A stretch of DNA of 64,000 nt from CAWJKP01 sp963843465 (GTDB lineage: Bacteria > Planctomycetota > Planctomycetia > Pirellulales > Thermoguttaceae): positions 1 to 64,000 of the forward strand of contig CAWJKP010000001.1 in assembly GCA_963843465.1 (NCBI GenBank). Direction: 5' to 3'. Below the pieces are notes generated by a model. The model was given only the letters and a program-made list of their open reading frames with translations. It had not been told where the DNA came from and searched no databases. Position 1 is the stretch's first letter, and each line of letters opens with the position of its first letter. Made by a program: the position numbers and the translations under genes. Shown piece by piece: positions 10,201 through 19,000 of this stretch.

Positions 10201-12994
10201 CCGTGCCCGCGGCCGTGGTCTGCGCGCTGCCGTTGTAGACGAGGCCCGCGGTCGCCGTCACGCTGGCGTGGGCGTTGGCCTGGCCGATGCTGTCGGTCAC
10301 CGTGCCGCTCTGGCTGGCATAGTTGCCGCTGGGGTCGGAGAACGACCAGGCGTCGGCGACGTACGTCCCGGCGTTGGTGTGCACCGTGCCCGTGAGCGTG
10401 AAATCGCTGCCCGGCAAGCCAGCGCCGGAGACGTCCGTGGCCGTGCCCGCGGCCGTGGTCTGCGCGCTGCCGTTGTAGACGAGGCCCGCGGTCGCCGTCA
10501 CGCTGGCGTGGGCGTTGGCCTGGCCGATGCTGTCGGTCACCGTGCCGCTCTGGCTGGCATAGTTGCCGCTGGGGTCGGAGAACGACCAGGCGTCGGCGAC
10601 GTACGTCCCGGCGTTGGTGTGCACCGTGCCCGTGAGGGTGAAATCGCTGCCCGGCAACGTAGCGCCGGAGACGTTCGTGGCCGTGCCCGTCGCCGTGGTC
10701 TGCGCGCTGCCGTTGTAGACGAGGCCCGCGGTCGCCGTCACGCTGGCGTGGGCGTTGGCCTGGCCGATGCTGTCGGTCACCGTGCCGCTCTGGCTGGCAT
10801 AGTTGCCGCTGGGGTCAGAGAACGACCAGGCGTCGCCGACGTACGTCCCGGCGTTGGTGTGCACCGTGCCCGTGAGGGTGAAATCGCTGCTCGCCAAGGC
10901 ATGGCCGAAGACGTCCGTGGCCGTGCCCGCCGCCGTGGTCTGCGCCGCGCCGCTGTAGACGAGGCCCCCGATCGCCGCCACGCTGGCGTGGGCACTGGCC
11001 TGGGAGATGAGCGCCGTGGTGCTGGCGGTGGTGGTGGAGAGGATGTAGTCGGGCGCGCTGGTGCCACCGAGGCTCAGACCCGTGGCGGTGACCGTCTCCG
11101 TTCCCGCGTTGGCGCTGGTGAAGCTGCTGGCGCCCACCTCCAGGCTCACCTGATCCGAGCCATATATTGTCCCCGTCACCGTCTGGGTCAGGGTCACCGC
11201 GGTGCCGCCGTCGTAGGTCTTGCCGTTGGCCGTGATCGCGGGCGCCAGCGTGGCCTGGTTGATAACCTGGCTCACCGTGTTGTTGGTGTTGGTGCTGGCG
11301 AGGAAGCTGCCGGTGGGGGTATAAATCGCCTCGATGGTATTTGCGGAGTCGAGGTTGAAGATGGTGGAATTCAATTCCGTGGCGGTCGGCGTGAAGATAC
11401 AGGTCGAGGTAGTCGAGGTGCTGCCGGATAGGATAAGCCTGGCGGGGGTGAGGTCGCAGTCGGTGGTTTCGTCGTAGAGGTCCACGACCCCCGTAGGCGC
11501 TCCTCCCGAGCCGGAGATGTTGGTGACCGTGGCCGTGAAGCTGGGCGGGGTGCCGTAGGTGGCCGTAGGCTGCGAGCTGGTCAAGGTCGTCGAGGTGCTC
11601 GCCGAAGTGCCGGAGTTGAAGGTGATCTGCCCGTCGACGCTATCGTTGGGACTATTGGTAATCGTCGTACCACTAGCGCTAGTACCAAGCGTGTACGTCT
11701 GCAAGTTGACGTCGCTGACGTGCGTCGGGGTACCGCCCGGCGACTTGGGGATGAGGTTCAGGGCGGTCGTGAAGCCGGTCGCGCCCGCATCCACCGAGGC
11801 CGAGGACTCGGTCGTGAAGTTGATTATCCACAGGCTGCCGGCGACGTTGTTGGGAACGAAAGTACAGGAGGCTCCGTCATTCGCGGCGGTGTTGATGAGG
11901 AGGCTAAGACTGAAGTACCCCAAGTTCTGCGAGGTGCCGTAGGTGTCGCTGGTGTTGGGGAGGGGATTGACGCTGGGAGTAGTGTCGATGCCCGAATCGG
12001 CGGACGAAACGCCTTGCGACGTCAGCAGGGTGCCCTCGCTCACCGTAATGCTGCTAGGGTCGATATAGCTTTCGTCGAAAGCGATGATCGCATTGGCAGA
12101 TTCGATGCCTGCCCCGCCGGCCTCGATGGGGACGAGATCCACCGGCACGGAATAACTTTGAGTCGTGTTGACAGGATTGATGGTGGTGACGGGAGGGGAG
12201 GTACTGGTGCCGGTGCCAATGCTCATCGTGGTGCTGGGCGTCGTGCTGGTGGCTTCCGCCGTTACCCTCGCCTTACCCAACGTGACGGACGCGTATGAAT
12301 ATGAGCCTCCCTGCATGCTGGCAAGGTCCGGAGTTAAAGAGGTCTGTGTACTGCTCACGGAGACCGTCACAGAGTTGCTGGTGGCGGTGACGTAGAGGAA
12401 AAGGAAGGCCAAGACGTCGCCATTGGGCGCGTTGCCGCCGTTGGTGGGGTCGGTGCCCGAGTAATCGTTGTTGCCCGTGTAATTGGGGGAGCCGGAGCCC
12501 GTCGCGCTATTAGTAGCGGTGACAGTGATGATGCCGGTGCTGCCTCCAGACGCGCTGTGCGTCGTCCACGTGCTTGCGTTGGCCAACGGGCCCCAGACGA
12601 CGACGGGAGTCGAGCCCGAGGTGGGAGGTTCGGTCGAGGCGCCGTTGCTGCTGCCGCTGACGTTCGCCGCGTTGAAAAACGTCTTGGAAAACGAGATTTG
12701 GACTAACGCCGACCTCAAGCCCTGGAAGTTGTTCCCGTCGGACGACGGTCCCGTTTGATCGATGCGGATGGGGATCTCAACATACTCGCCCGTATAGCCG
12801 TAGTAAGCGCCGGAAGCGGCGGCGGGGCCGAGACTGATGTAGGGGTCGGTGCCGCTCAAGAGGACGCGAGGCTCGAGGGGCTCGAAGAGATTGCGGCGCA
12901 ACGGCATGCGTCGCCGGCGGAGGCGGTCCGCCGAGGAAGACTTGAGAGTGAGCTTTCCGCGGTTTACCAGGCCTCGCCACCAGGACAGGGACAT
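1..12994 (-). CDS. Giant LEPR-signal surface protein with cohesin-like, Ig-like and 80-aa MBG-type repeats (partial, C-terminus off the left edge)
   Basis: A minus-strand reading frame opens at ATG 12994 and stays open to the window edge, giving at least 4,331 residues. A GAGG ribosome site lies at 13004-13001, six bases before the ATG. Residues 1-36 are basic and are followed by FEPLEPRVLLS (37-47), the planctomycete LEPR-xLL motif of giant exported proteins. Two cohesin-like beta domains follow (about 50-195 and 245-425), then an Ig-like domain that contains ATYGTPPSFTATVT, and a YDG/MBG-type domain with the motif NGKTYDGGTAVTLTQTV. From about residue 660 come 13 near-identical 80-residue repeats, a divergent Ig-like spacer (about 1708-1905) and at least 30 more repeats. 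Each repeat carries SDFTLTGTVHTNAGTYVGD and DPSGNYASQSGTVTDSIG. The frame is lost near 215, where CAAGG replaces the CAAG seen at the same position in the next copy; the downstream frame is also open. Surface adhesion or scaffold role is inference. It lies 103 bp downstream of the other giant gene and may be cotranscribed with it. Confidence 0.85.
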   Translation of the reverse strand, partial: MSLSWWRGLVNRGKLTLKSSSADRLRRRRMPLRRNLFEPLEPRVLLSGTDPYISLGPAAASGAYYGYTGEYVEIPIRIDQTGPSSDGNNFQGLRSALVQISFSKTFFNAANVSGSSNGASTEPPTSGSTPVVVWGPLANASTWTTHSASGGSTGIITVTATNSATGSGSPNYTGNNDYSGTDPTNGGNAPNGDVLAFLFLYVTATSNSVTVSVSSTQTSLTPDLASMQGGSYSYASVTLGKARVTAEATSTTPSTTMSIGTGTSTSPPVTTINPVNTTQSYSVPVDLVPIEAGGAGIESANAIIAFDESYIDPSSITVSEGTLLTSQGVSSADSGIDTTPSVNPLPNTSDTYGTSQNLGYFSLSLLINTAANDGASCTFVPNNVAGSLWIINFTTESSASVDAGATGFTTALNLIPKSPGGTPTHVSDVNLQTYTLGTSASGTTITNSPNDSVDGQITFNSGTSASTSTTLTSSQPTATYGTPPSFTATVTNISGSGGAPTGVVDLYDETTDCDLTPARLILSGSTSTTSTCIFTPTATELNSTIFNLDSANTIEAIYTPTGSFLASTNTNNTVSQVINQATLAPAITANGKTYDGGTAVTLTQTVTGTIYGSDQVSLEVGASSFTSANAGTETVTATGLSLGGTSAPDYILSTTTASTTALISQASAHASVAAIGGLVYSGAAQTTAAGTATDVFGHALASSDFTLTGTVHTNAGTYVGDAWSFSDPSGNYASQSGTVTDSIGQANAHASVTATAGLVYNGSAQTTATGTATNVSGATLPGSDFTLTGTVHTNAGTYVADAWSFSDPSGNYASQSGTVTDSIGQANAHASVTATAGLVYNGSAQTTAAGTATDVSGAGLPGSDFTLTGTVHTNAGTYVADAWSFSDPSGNYASQSGTVTDSIGQANAHASVTATAGLVYNGSAQTTAAGTATDVSGAGLPGSDFTLTGTVHTNAGTYVADAWSFSDPSGNYASQSGTVTDSIGQANANASVSAIAGLVYSGAPQTTAAGTATNVSGASLPGSDFTLTGTVHTNAGTYVGDAWSFSDPSGNYASQSGTVTDSIGQANAHASVTATAGLVYNGSVQTTATGTATNVSGATLPGSDFTLTGTVHTNAGTYVADAWSFSDPSGNYASQSGTVTDSIGQANAHASVTATAGLVYNGSAQTTATGTATDVSGASLPGSDFTLTGTVHTNAGTYVADAWSFSDPSGNYASQSGTVTDSIGQANAHASVTATAGLVYNGSAQTTATGTATDVSGATLPGSDFTLTGTVHTNAGTYVADAWSFSDPSGNYASQSGTVTDSIAQANANASVAAIGGLIYSGAAQTTATGTATDVSGASLPGSDFTLTGTVHTNAGTYVADAWSFSDPSGNYASQSGTVTDSIGQANAHASVTATAGLIYSGAPQTTATGTATDVSGATLPGSDFTLTGTVHTNAGTYVADAWSFSDPSGNYASQSGTVTDSIGQANAHASVTATAGLVYNGSAQSTATGTATDVSGATLPGSDFTLTGTVHTNAGTYVADAWSFSDPSGNYASQSGTVTDSIGQANAHASVTATAGLVYNGSAQSTATGTATNVSGATLPGSDFTLTGTVHTNAGTYVADAWSFSDPSGNYASQSGTVTDSIGQANAHASVTATAGLVYNGSAQTTATGTATDVSGATLPGSDFTLTGTVHTNAGTYVADAWSFSDPSGNYASQSGTVTDSIGQATPTVIVTDQNSTQGGTIATPQTTLEGVSGTPVTTLEGESLSLTYYDGSPPSGGPVSPPTTAGIYTVVASFTATTDYASNSDSAAFVIYPAASLNTSTTISTSAPLGTTYGIAPTFTAIVTSTATPTGNVEFMDESPGGNYGEIGMGVQVGTTTTSATWTLTPGATQLNATLGDTIEAIYEPTGSFNPSSANPTLTQVINQANAHASVTATAGLVYNGSAQTTATGTATNVSGASLPGSDFTLTGTVHTNAGTYVADAWSFSDPSGNYASQSGTVTDSIGQANAHASVSAIAGLVYSGAPQTTATGTATDVSGASLPGSDFTLTGTVHTNAGTYVADAWSFSDPSGNYASQSGTVTDSIGQANAHASVTATAGLVYNGSAQTTATGTATNVSGASLPGSDFTLTGTVHTNAGTYVGDAWSFSDPSGNYASQSGTVTDSIGQANAHASVTATAGLVYNGSAQTTATGTATDVSGASLPGSDFTLTGTVHTNAGTYVADAWSFSDPSGNYASQSGTVTDSIGQANAHASVTATAGLVYNGSAQTTATGTATDVSGASLPGSDFTLTGTVHTNAGTYVADAWSFSDPSGNYASQSGTVTDSIGQANAHASVTAIAGLVYNGSAQSTATGTATDVSGATLPGSDFTLTGTVHTNAGTYVGDAWSFSDPSGNYASQSGTVTDSIGQANAHASVTATAGLIYSGAPQTTAAGTATDVSGAGLPGSDFTLTGTVHTNAGTYVADAWSFSDPSGNYASQSGTVTDSIGQASAHASVTATAGLVYNGSAQTTAAGTATDVFGHALAGSDFTLTGTVHTNAGTYVGDPWSFSDPSGNYASQSGTVTDSIGQANAHASVTATAGLVYNGSAQTTATGTATDVSGATLPGSDFTLTGTVHTNAGTYVGDAWSFSDPSGNYASQSGTVTDSIGQANAHASVTAIAGLVYNGAAQTTAAGTATDVFGAGLAGSDFTLTGTVHTNAGTYVGDAWSFSDPSGNYASQSGTVTDSIGQANAHASVTATAGLIYSGAAQTTATGTATDVSGATLPGSDFTLTGTVHTNAGTYVGDAWSFSDPSGNYASQSGTVTDSIGQANAHASVTATAGLIYSGAAQTTAAGTATDVSGATLPGSDFTLTGTVHTNAGTYVADAWSFSDPSGNYASQSGTVTDSIAQANAHASVTATAGLVYNGSAQTTATGSATDVSGATLPGSDFTLTGTVHTNAGTYVGDAWSFSDPSGNYASQSGTVTDSIGQASAHASVTAIAGLVYNGSVQTTATGTATDVSGATLPGSDFTLTGTVHTNAGTYVGDAWSFSDPSGNYASQSGTVTDSIAQANAHASVTATAGLVYNGSAQSTATGTATDVSGATLPGSDFTLTGTVHTNAGTYVADAWSFSDPSGNYASQSGTVTDSIGQANAHASVSATAGLVYNGSAQSTATGTATDVSGASLPGSDFTLTGTVHTNAGTYVADAWSFSDPSGNYASQSGTVTDSIGQANAHASVTATAGLVYNGSAQTTAAGTATDVSGAGLPGSDFTLTGTVHTNAGTYVADAWSFSDPSGNYASQSGTVTDSIGQANAHASVTATAGLVYNGSAQTTAAGTATDVSGAGLPGSDFTLTGTVHTNAGTYVADAWSFSDPSGNYASQSGTVTDSIGQANANASVSAIAGLVYSGAPQTTAAGTATDVSGASLPGSDFTLTGTVHTNAGTYVGDAWSFSDPSGNYASQSGTVTDSIGQANAHASVTATAGLVYNGSVQTTATGTATDVSGATLPGSDFTLTGTVHTNAGTYVADAWSFSDPSGNYASQSGTVTDSIGQANAHASVTATAGLVYNGSAQTTATGTATDVSGASLPGSDFTLTGTVHTNAGTYVADAWSFSDPSGNYASQSGTVTDSIGQANAHASVTATAGLVYNGSAQTTATGTATDVSGATLPGSDFTLTGTVHTNAGTYVADAWSFSDPSGNYASQSGTVTDSIGQANAHASVTATAGLVYNGSAQTTAAGTATDVSGAGLPGSDFTLTGTVHTNAGTYVGDAWSFSDPSGNYASQSGTVTDSIGQANAHASVTAIAGLVYNGSAQTTATGSATNVSGATLPGSDFTLTGTVHTNAGTYVGDAWSFSDPSGNYASQSGTVTDSIGQANAHASVTATAGLVYNGSAQTTATGTATDVSGASLPGSDFTLTGTVHTNAGTYVADAWSFSDPSGNYASQSGTVTDSIGQANAHASVTATAGLVYNGSAQTTATGTATDVSGATLPGSDFTLTGTVHTNAGTYVADAWSFSDPSGNYASQSGTVTDSIAQANAHASVTATAGLVYNGSAQTTATGSATDVSGATLPGSDFTLTGTVHTNAGTYVGDAWSFSDPSGNYASQSGTVTDSIGQANAHASVTAIAGLVYNGSVQTTATGTATDVSGATLPSSDFTLTGTVHTNAGTYVGDAWSFSDPSGNYASQSGTVTDSIGQANAHASVAAIGGLIYSGAPQTTAAGTATNVFGASLPSSDFTLTGTVHTNAGTYVGDAWSFSDPSGNYASQSGTVTDSIGQANAHASVAATAGLIYSGASQTTAAGTATDVFGASLAGQRFHPHGHGAHQRRDVRRRRLVVLRPQRQLCQPERHGDRQHRPGQRPRQRGGDRGPDLQRRFADHGGG
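7870..11005 (-). repeat. Tandem 240-bp repeat block B (13 copies)
   Basis: Thirteen copies of the block A unit recur at 240-bp steps, with anchors from 8005 to 10885. About 590 bp of Ig-like coding sequence (7281-7869) that does not match the unit separates the two blocks. Both blocks are in the same minus-strand reading frame. Several consecutive units match a run of block A units in the same order, so part of one block is probably a segmental copy of the other. Confidence 0.97.
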
Positions 12995-13097
12995 ACTTCA
13001 CCTCGCTTATCTGAGGGCCACGGGATCATGGTTCATTTTTTTCACCGGCGTGCGGGCGAACGATTCGCCCGCAACGGCATCTTCTCCAGGCCGCGTA

Positions 13098-16000
13098 TCA
13101 CGAATTCATGGAAACGTCCAGCCAATCCGCCTCCCCGTCGTCGCCCCAGAGGAGATCATCGAGATTGGCCTGGGCCGACCCGCCCGCACCCGCCTGTACG
13201 GCCAGCGCCTGGCTCACCGCCTGGTCCTCGCCGCCGCTGGGGCCGGCCAGCTCGGCCGGATCGACCGTGCCGCGGGCCAGGGCCGCAAACAGGCCGTCGG
13301 CCAGGTTCTGCGGCACTTGGGCAGCGCCGGCAGACGGAGAGACCGGGGCCTGGACCGCAGCGGCCGCGCTGACCGGGGCCACGGGGCCGGCGACCACGCT
13401 GGCGGTCAACTGCGACAACGCACTGGCAGAGCCAGTGGCACCCTCGGCGCCCGCCAAGGTCACCAGGGCGTCGATCTGCGGATTGTAGGCGTTGGCCGGG
13501 GCCGGCGAGAGCACGAAGGGCCCCTGCTGGCCGTCGACCTGGGTGTAGATCGGGGCACTGCCGTTGGGATCGACCGAGTCCACCAGGTTGACGGTCGTCG
13601 TGCCCGCCGCCGTAAGGCCGGTCTGGTGGAAGTCGATGACCACCAGGCTGCCCGCCGTCGAGCTGGCAATGGGCGTCGTGCTCAAGATCGTCACGGCGAT
13701 CTGGCCGGTGGCCTGGTCGATGTTGGATTGCAGCGTCCAGCCGCTGCCGGAGGCGGGCACGCTGCCCAGGTGAACGTCGCTGGGGGAGACGCTGAGGACC
13801 GCGGGGTCGTAGGTCAAGGCCACCGTGGCCTCCATCATGCCGTCGTTGGCCGCCGGCAGCGGGTCGTCGATGTCCACCGGCACCGCCAGGGTGCCGTCGG
13901 TCCCCACCTGCAACGCCGAGGGGAGGCTCACGGCCGGGTCGGGGCCGGTGGAGAGAATGGTCCCCAGACCGGTCGGGTAGGGCGGCAGATACGGGACCGT
14001 GTGCGCGTTGCTGCCGGAGCCGCCGTTGACGTAGTTGATCAGATCGTTGCCGTCGGACAAGCTCACATACCCAGCGCCGGCGATGTCGCCGATGATGGCC
14101 GGGTCGGCCAACTTATAGGCGTTGAAGCCCGTCGACACGTCGCCGAGCACATTCTCCATCAGCCCCACGTCCGAGCTGTCCAGCGTGCCGTCGCCGGTCG
14201 CATCGCCCAGGAAGGCGACCACGTGCACCGCCTGGCTGCCCAGCGCGTTCACGCCGGGGACCAGCGTGGCGCCAGTGAGGTCTTCCCCGCTGATCGAGGT
14301 GACGCTGATGGTCAACAGGTCCTTCGACGCGTAGGCGTCGACGGCCGTGGCGGGCACCGTGGCGTCCAGATGGCCGAGGACGATGGGGCCGAAGGAGGGA
14401 ATCGAACCGGCGGAGGCTGGCAAACCGGCGGTGCCGGTGTCGACCCCGTCGTAAAAGAGGTCCCCAGAGTTGAAGACGATCGTGGCGGTGCCCGGCGTAG
14501 TTACCGTGACCGTAAACGTCGCGTCAGGGTAGGTCCCAAAGTCCTGGGCCAGCGTGTCCCCATCGAGCCCCTTAGCGGTTCCGAATTGCAGGCCGGGATC
14601 GAGCGTGTTGGTGCTCGAGGTGATGGATAAGAGCGCGGGGTTGTAGGTCAGGGTGAACGTGGCCTGCGTCACTCCGCCGGTATCGGTGAGCGAAATGGGG
14701 ATGCCGGTGAGGATCGAGAAACTTCCACCCGTGGCAGAGGCGTGTGACCCGGCGAGACTGAACGTGAAGACGGAGCTGAACGGAAGTTTGCCGGCGGGCG
14801 GCGAGCCGCCGTAATTCGTATTGGTGAGGATCGTCCAGGTGCCGTTGTAGACGGCGGCCGCGCCCGTCAAGCCGGAGATGGCGACCTGCTGGCCGGCCAA
14901 GGCCTGGTCCTGCACCAAGGTGGTGACCGTGACGGTCCCGGTGCTGCTGTTGTCGGCGATGCTGGCAATCGGCCCGCTGGCGTTGGGCAGGTTGACGGTG
15001 TTGCCGGGGCCGCGGGCAAAGGCCGGAATGACCACGGCCACGTCGGTCGCGGTGGTGAAGGCGCCGTTGTCGACCATCTCGTTGGCGGTGAAGTCCGCGG
15101 GGCCGATGGTGATCAGTTCGCTGTACGGCCCATACACGGGCTGGCGGTAGGAAGCGCCAGACGACGCCGACGGGGCCGGACTGAAGCCCGTGGAATCCGG
15201 GCCGTCCAGGGCTTGGTTGCTGAGGGTCGTGAAGGCCGAGCTGCCGCTGGCGAAGTAGACGAGATAAGTGTCCGGAACCAGGATGGCCGACGTGGAGTCA
15301 GCCGACGAGACGCCGGCAATCGGCAGCCCGGTCTTGTTCACCAAGGTCGTGGTCGCGTAGGTCATCGTGTTGCCGGTGTCCACCGCCAATCCGGCAGACA
15401 CGCCCTGGAGCGTGGGGGAGATCGCGGGCAGGCCGGCAACGTCGGTGTAGGTGAACTGCGAGCCGCTGACGCCGGTGACGATAAAGCTGCCGTTGTAGGG
15501 GGCGGCGGGGTCGGAGGATCCCGAGGGCACGTCGGCCGCGGGCTCGCTGGAGACGCCGGAGATGGTCACCACGTCGCCGACCGTAAAGCCAAGAGGAGCG
15601 GTCGCGGTGGTGGTGACGGTCACCGTGCCATCGGAGTCCGTGATGCTGTCGGCCGTAGACGCCAGGTAGGCCGTGGTCGAGTCCAACACCAGGGTGCCGT
15701 GTACCTGGCCCTCCGTGTACTCGCCGGTGAGGCAGACGCTGGGCAGCGACTGCGTGCCGTAGAGGTTGACGTCGGCCGGATCGACGGGCTCGCTGAAGGC
15801 GGCCGTGAATCCCGTCGAGGTCATGCTCACGTTGGTGACCACCAGCGTCGTGTTGAAGGCGCTGGAGGTAGCCGTGATGCCGCCGTCGGCGGCGTCGGTG
15901 GCCGTAAGGGTATAGCCGGTGCCGGCGGCGCTGTAGCCGGTGTTGGGCTGGCTGATCGACAGGCCGCTGAAGGCGGCCACGCCGCCGCTGACGCCCACGG

Positions 16001-19000
16001 GCGTCGAGGCGCCGTTGAAGCGCACCGTTGACGTCGCCGCTAGCGGGCGCATTCAAGGTCAGCGCCACGCTGGACATGTCGCCGGTCACCGCGTTGCCGT
16101 AGGAGTCTTCCACGCTCACCGCGGCGCTGAAGTCGCTCGTGCCGGCGACCACGGGCAGGGGCTGGCCCGTGAACGTCAGGTGGGTGGCCACCCCCGGAGT
16201 GACGGTGAACGAGTCGAACGTTTGGCCGAGGTTGCCGATGACCACGCCGCTGCTGTTGGTGATCGCAACGGTGGCGGTCAACTGGTAGTAGCTGTTGGAG
16301 GAGTGATGGATGTTGACCTCGCTGAAGGTGGCAATGCCGGTGGTGGGGTCCACCGACGCGGTCGGGATCGAGGAAGTCATGCTGGTGCCGACGAACAGCA
16401 AGGTGCTGGGGCTGGCGGCGGTGGCCGTCAAGGTCACCTGGTAGGGGTTGCCGCCGGTCCCCGGGGCGTCGCCGAGCACCGGGTTTCCAAACTGGTCTTC
16501 CAGGGTGGCGGCCATGGGGATCGCGAAGCCTGCCTGGACGGACGGGCCGAAGGAGTCGGGCTGCGTGCTGATGGCGACCTGCGTGGGAGCGCCGTTGGTG
16601 ACCGTGACCCCGTTGCTGGTGCCGGAGATCGTGCCGTCCGAGGCGGTGATCGTCCAGAGGTTGCTCGGCAAATCGACGTGCTCCAGGCTCACCAGGGCGA
16701 AGGCGATGCCCGTGCCCGGCTGGAAGGTCATGGTGTACTCGGAGGGCAAAGTCGCTTCGTTGGGATCGCTGCTGGTGAAGCTGACGGTGCCGCTGTAGCC
16801 GGGCACGAGGTTGCCGGCGGCGTCCTTGGCCTCCAGTTCCAGCAGGAAGCCCGATCCGGCCGTGACGGAAAGCGGACTAATTTGCGTCGTGACCACGAAA
16901 TGGGTGGCCGTCTGCGTGATGACGCCGCTGTAGTTGTCGACGAAGTTCACGCTGTAGTTCAGGCCGCCGTTGCCGTCGTTGACCGAGCCGGAGGGGATAA
17001 TCGTCAAGCCCGTGCCCGCCGCCGGGCTGGCGTAGCTCTCGGTGAAGTCGGCCGTGTCCAGGCCGCCGGGGCCGGGATTGGCGGCCAAGCTGCCGGTAAT
17101 GCTGGGCGTCTGGTTGCCGGAGGTCGCGGTGGCCACCGACGTGCCGCCGTCGTAGACCTTGGTCACGGCGTTGGCCGTGACGGTGATCGCCAAGGGCAGG
17201 ATCGCGCCGGCCGTGCTGGGGAGGTAACTCACGCTGTAGTTGTTGCCGCCGTTGCCGTCGCTGACCGAGCCGGTGGCCGAGTTGATGATCAGCGGGTTGC
17301 TGAGGAAGCCGCTGCTGATCGCGTTGCGGCTGGTGAACGACTCGGTGTAGTCCAAGGTGTCGTTGTCGCCGGTGACGGGATTCACGGCCAGGCTGCCGCC
17401 GGTAACGGTGGGCGCGGCCCCCGTGGCGGAGGTCGAGCCGTCGTAGATCTTGTCCCAGGCCGCCGCCGTGAGCGTGATATACCGCTGGGTCACGATCTGG
17501 GTCATCGTGCCGCTGATGCCGTCGAAGACCTGGTCGTTGGTGGGCGTAAATTGGGCGGTGATGGTGTCCCCGCCGGGCGCCGTCACGTTGAAGGCGTCCG
17601 GGAGGAAGAGGGTATAGGTCGTCTCCCAGGGGGCCGAGCTGCTGCTGGTGGACGAGATGACGGCGTTGGGCAAGCTGCTCAGATCCGTGCCGCCGTCAGA
17701 GAAATCGACGCTGCCGGCCGGCGCGCCGGAGCCGGTGCTGTCGCTGACCACGGCCGTGAAGGTCAGCGGCGTGCCGTAGGTCACCGAGGAGGCGGAGCTG
17801 GTGACGCCGGTCATCGAGGTCGGCGTGGCGGTCAGGTTGGTAACGGTGAGGACCTCCTGGTCGTCGCCCTGGGTGCTGACGCTGTAGTCGGCGTTGGGCG
17901 TGGACAACGAGCCCGCGTTGGCGAACGTGCCGCTGATGGTGCCGGTGCCGGGGTCGCTGATGATGGTGAACGTCTCACCCGCGTGCGAGGGCACGAAGCC
18001 GTTCAGGGCCGAGAGGTTCAAATAGGCGTGGTTGAGGTTCACCGTGCCGGTGACGTCCAGCAGGCTGGGCCCGCCGCTGGAAAGCTGCACGTCGAAGCCG
18101 ACCGGTACGGTCGCGCCGGAGGGCAGCGTGAGGTTGCCGGAGCCGGAGGGCAGCACGACGTTGCCGGTCATGTCCAGGGTGCCGGGAGCGCCGGCGGTTC
18201 CGGGTTGGATCGCGTCGCCGGAATTGAGCGTCACCGAGACGTTGTCCTTGACCGCGCCGGCGCCCTCCATCAGCAGGGGCAGCGAGCCCAGGGCCAGGGC
18301 GTTGTTCAGGGCCAGCGTGCTGCCGAGGGCAACGTCGACCACGGTGCCGCTGGAGAGGCTGAAGGCCGGGCCGGTGATGTCCACGGTGCCGCCGCCCGTG
18401 ACGCTGATGTCGCGGGCCACTCCGGCGTCGAAGAGGTTGGGCAGACTCAGCGTGACGCCGCCGGCGGGCGCGAAGTCGGGGTTGCCGGCCAGGAAGACGG
18501 TGCCCAGCGACAGTCCCTTGTCGTCGCCGCTGGTGACGCTCAGGGTGCTGCCGGCGACGATCGCCGCGGCCATCGAGCCCGAATAGTTCTCAACGTCGAT
18601 GTTCGAGCTGATGACCACGATGAGGCTGTTGGTAAACGAGTTGGAGCCGGCCGTCGCGCCTTGCAGGTTGAGCGAGCCGCCGGCCAAGGTCACCTGGCCG
18701 GTGCCCAAGGAGGCGTTGCCGGTGGTGTTCAGGGCGCCGAGCTCGACCACGGTGCCGCCGGGGTAGCTGTCGGAGACCGGCAGCGACAGCGCGCCGGGGC
18801 CGTCCTTGATCAGCGTTCCCGCGCCGCCGATCGAGCCGGTGATGCTCAAGGTCGCCCCCGACGAATCGACCTGGATCGTGCTGTTCGGGTCGCCCACGGA
18901 ATAGACGCGGCTGGAGGCGTCGGTGCCGGTGCCGCTGTATTCCAGGGTGCCGGCGTTGATGTTCACCGGGCCGAGGACGCCGCTGCTGTTGGGGCCGCCC

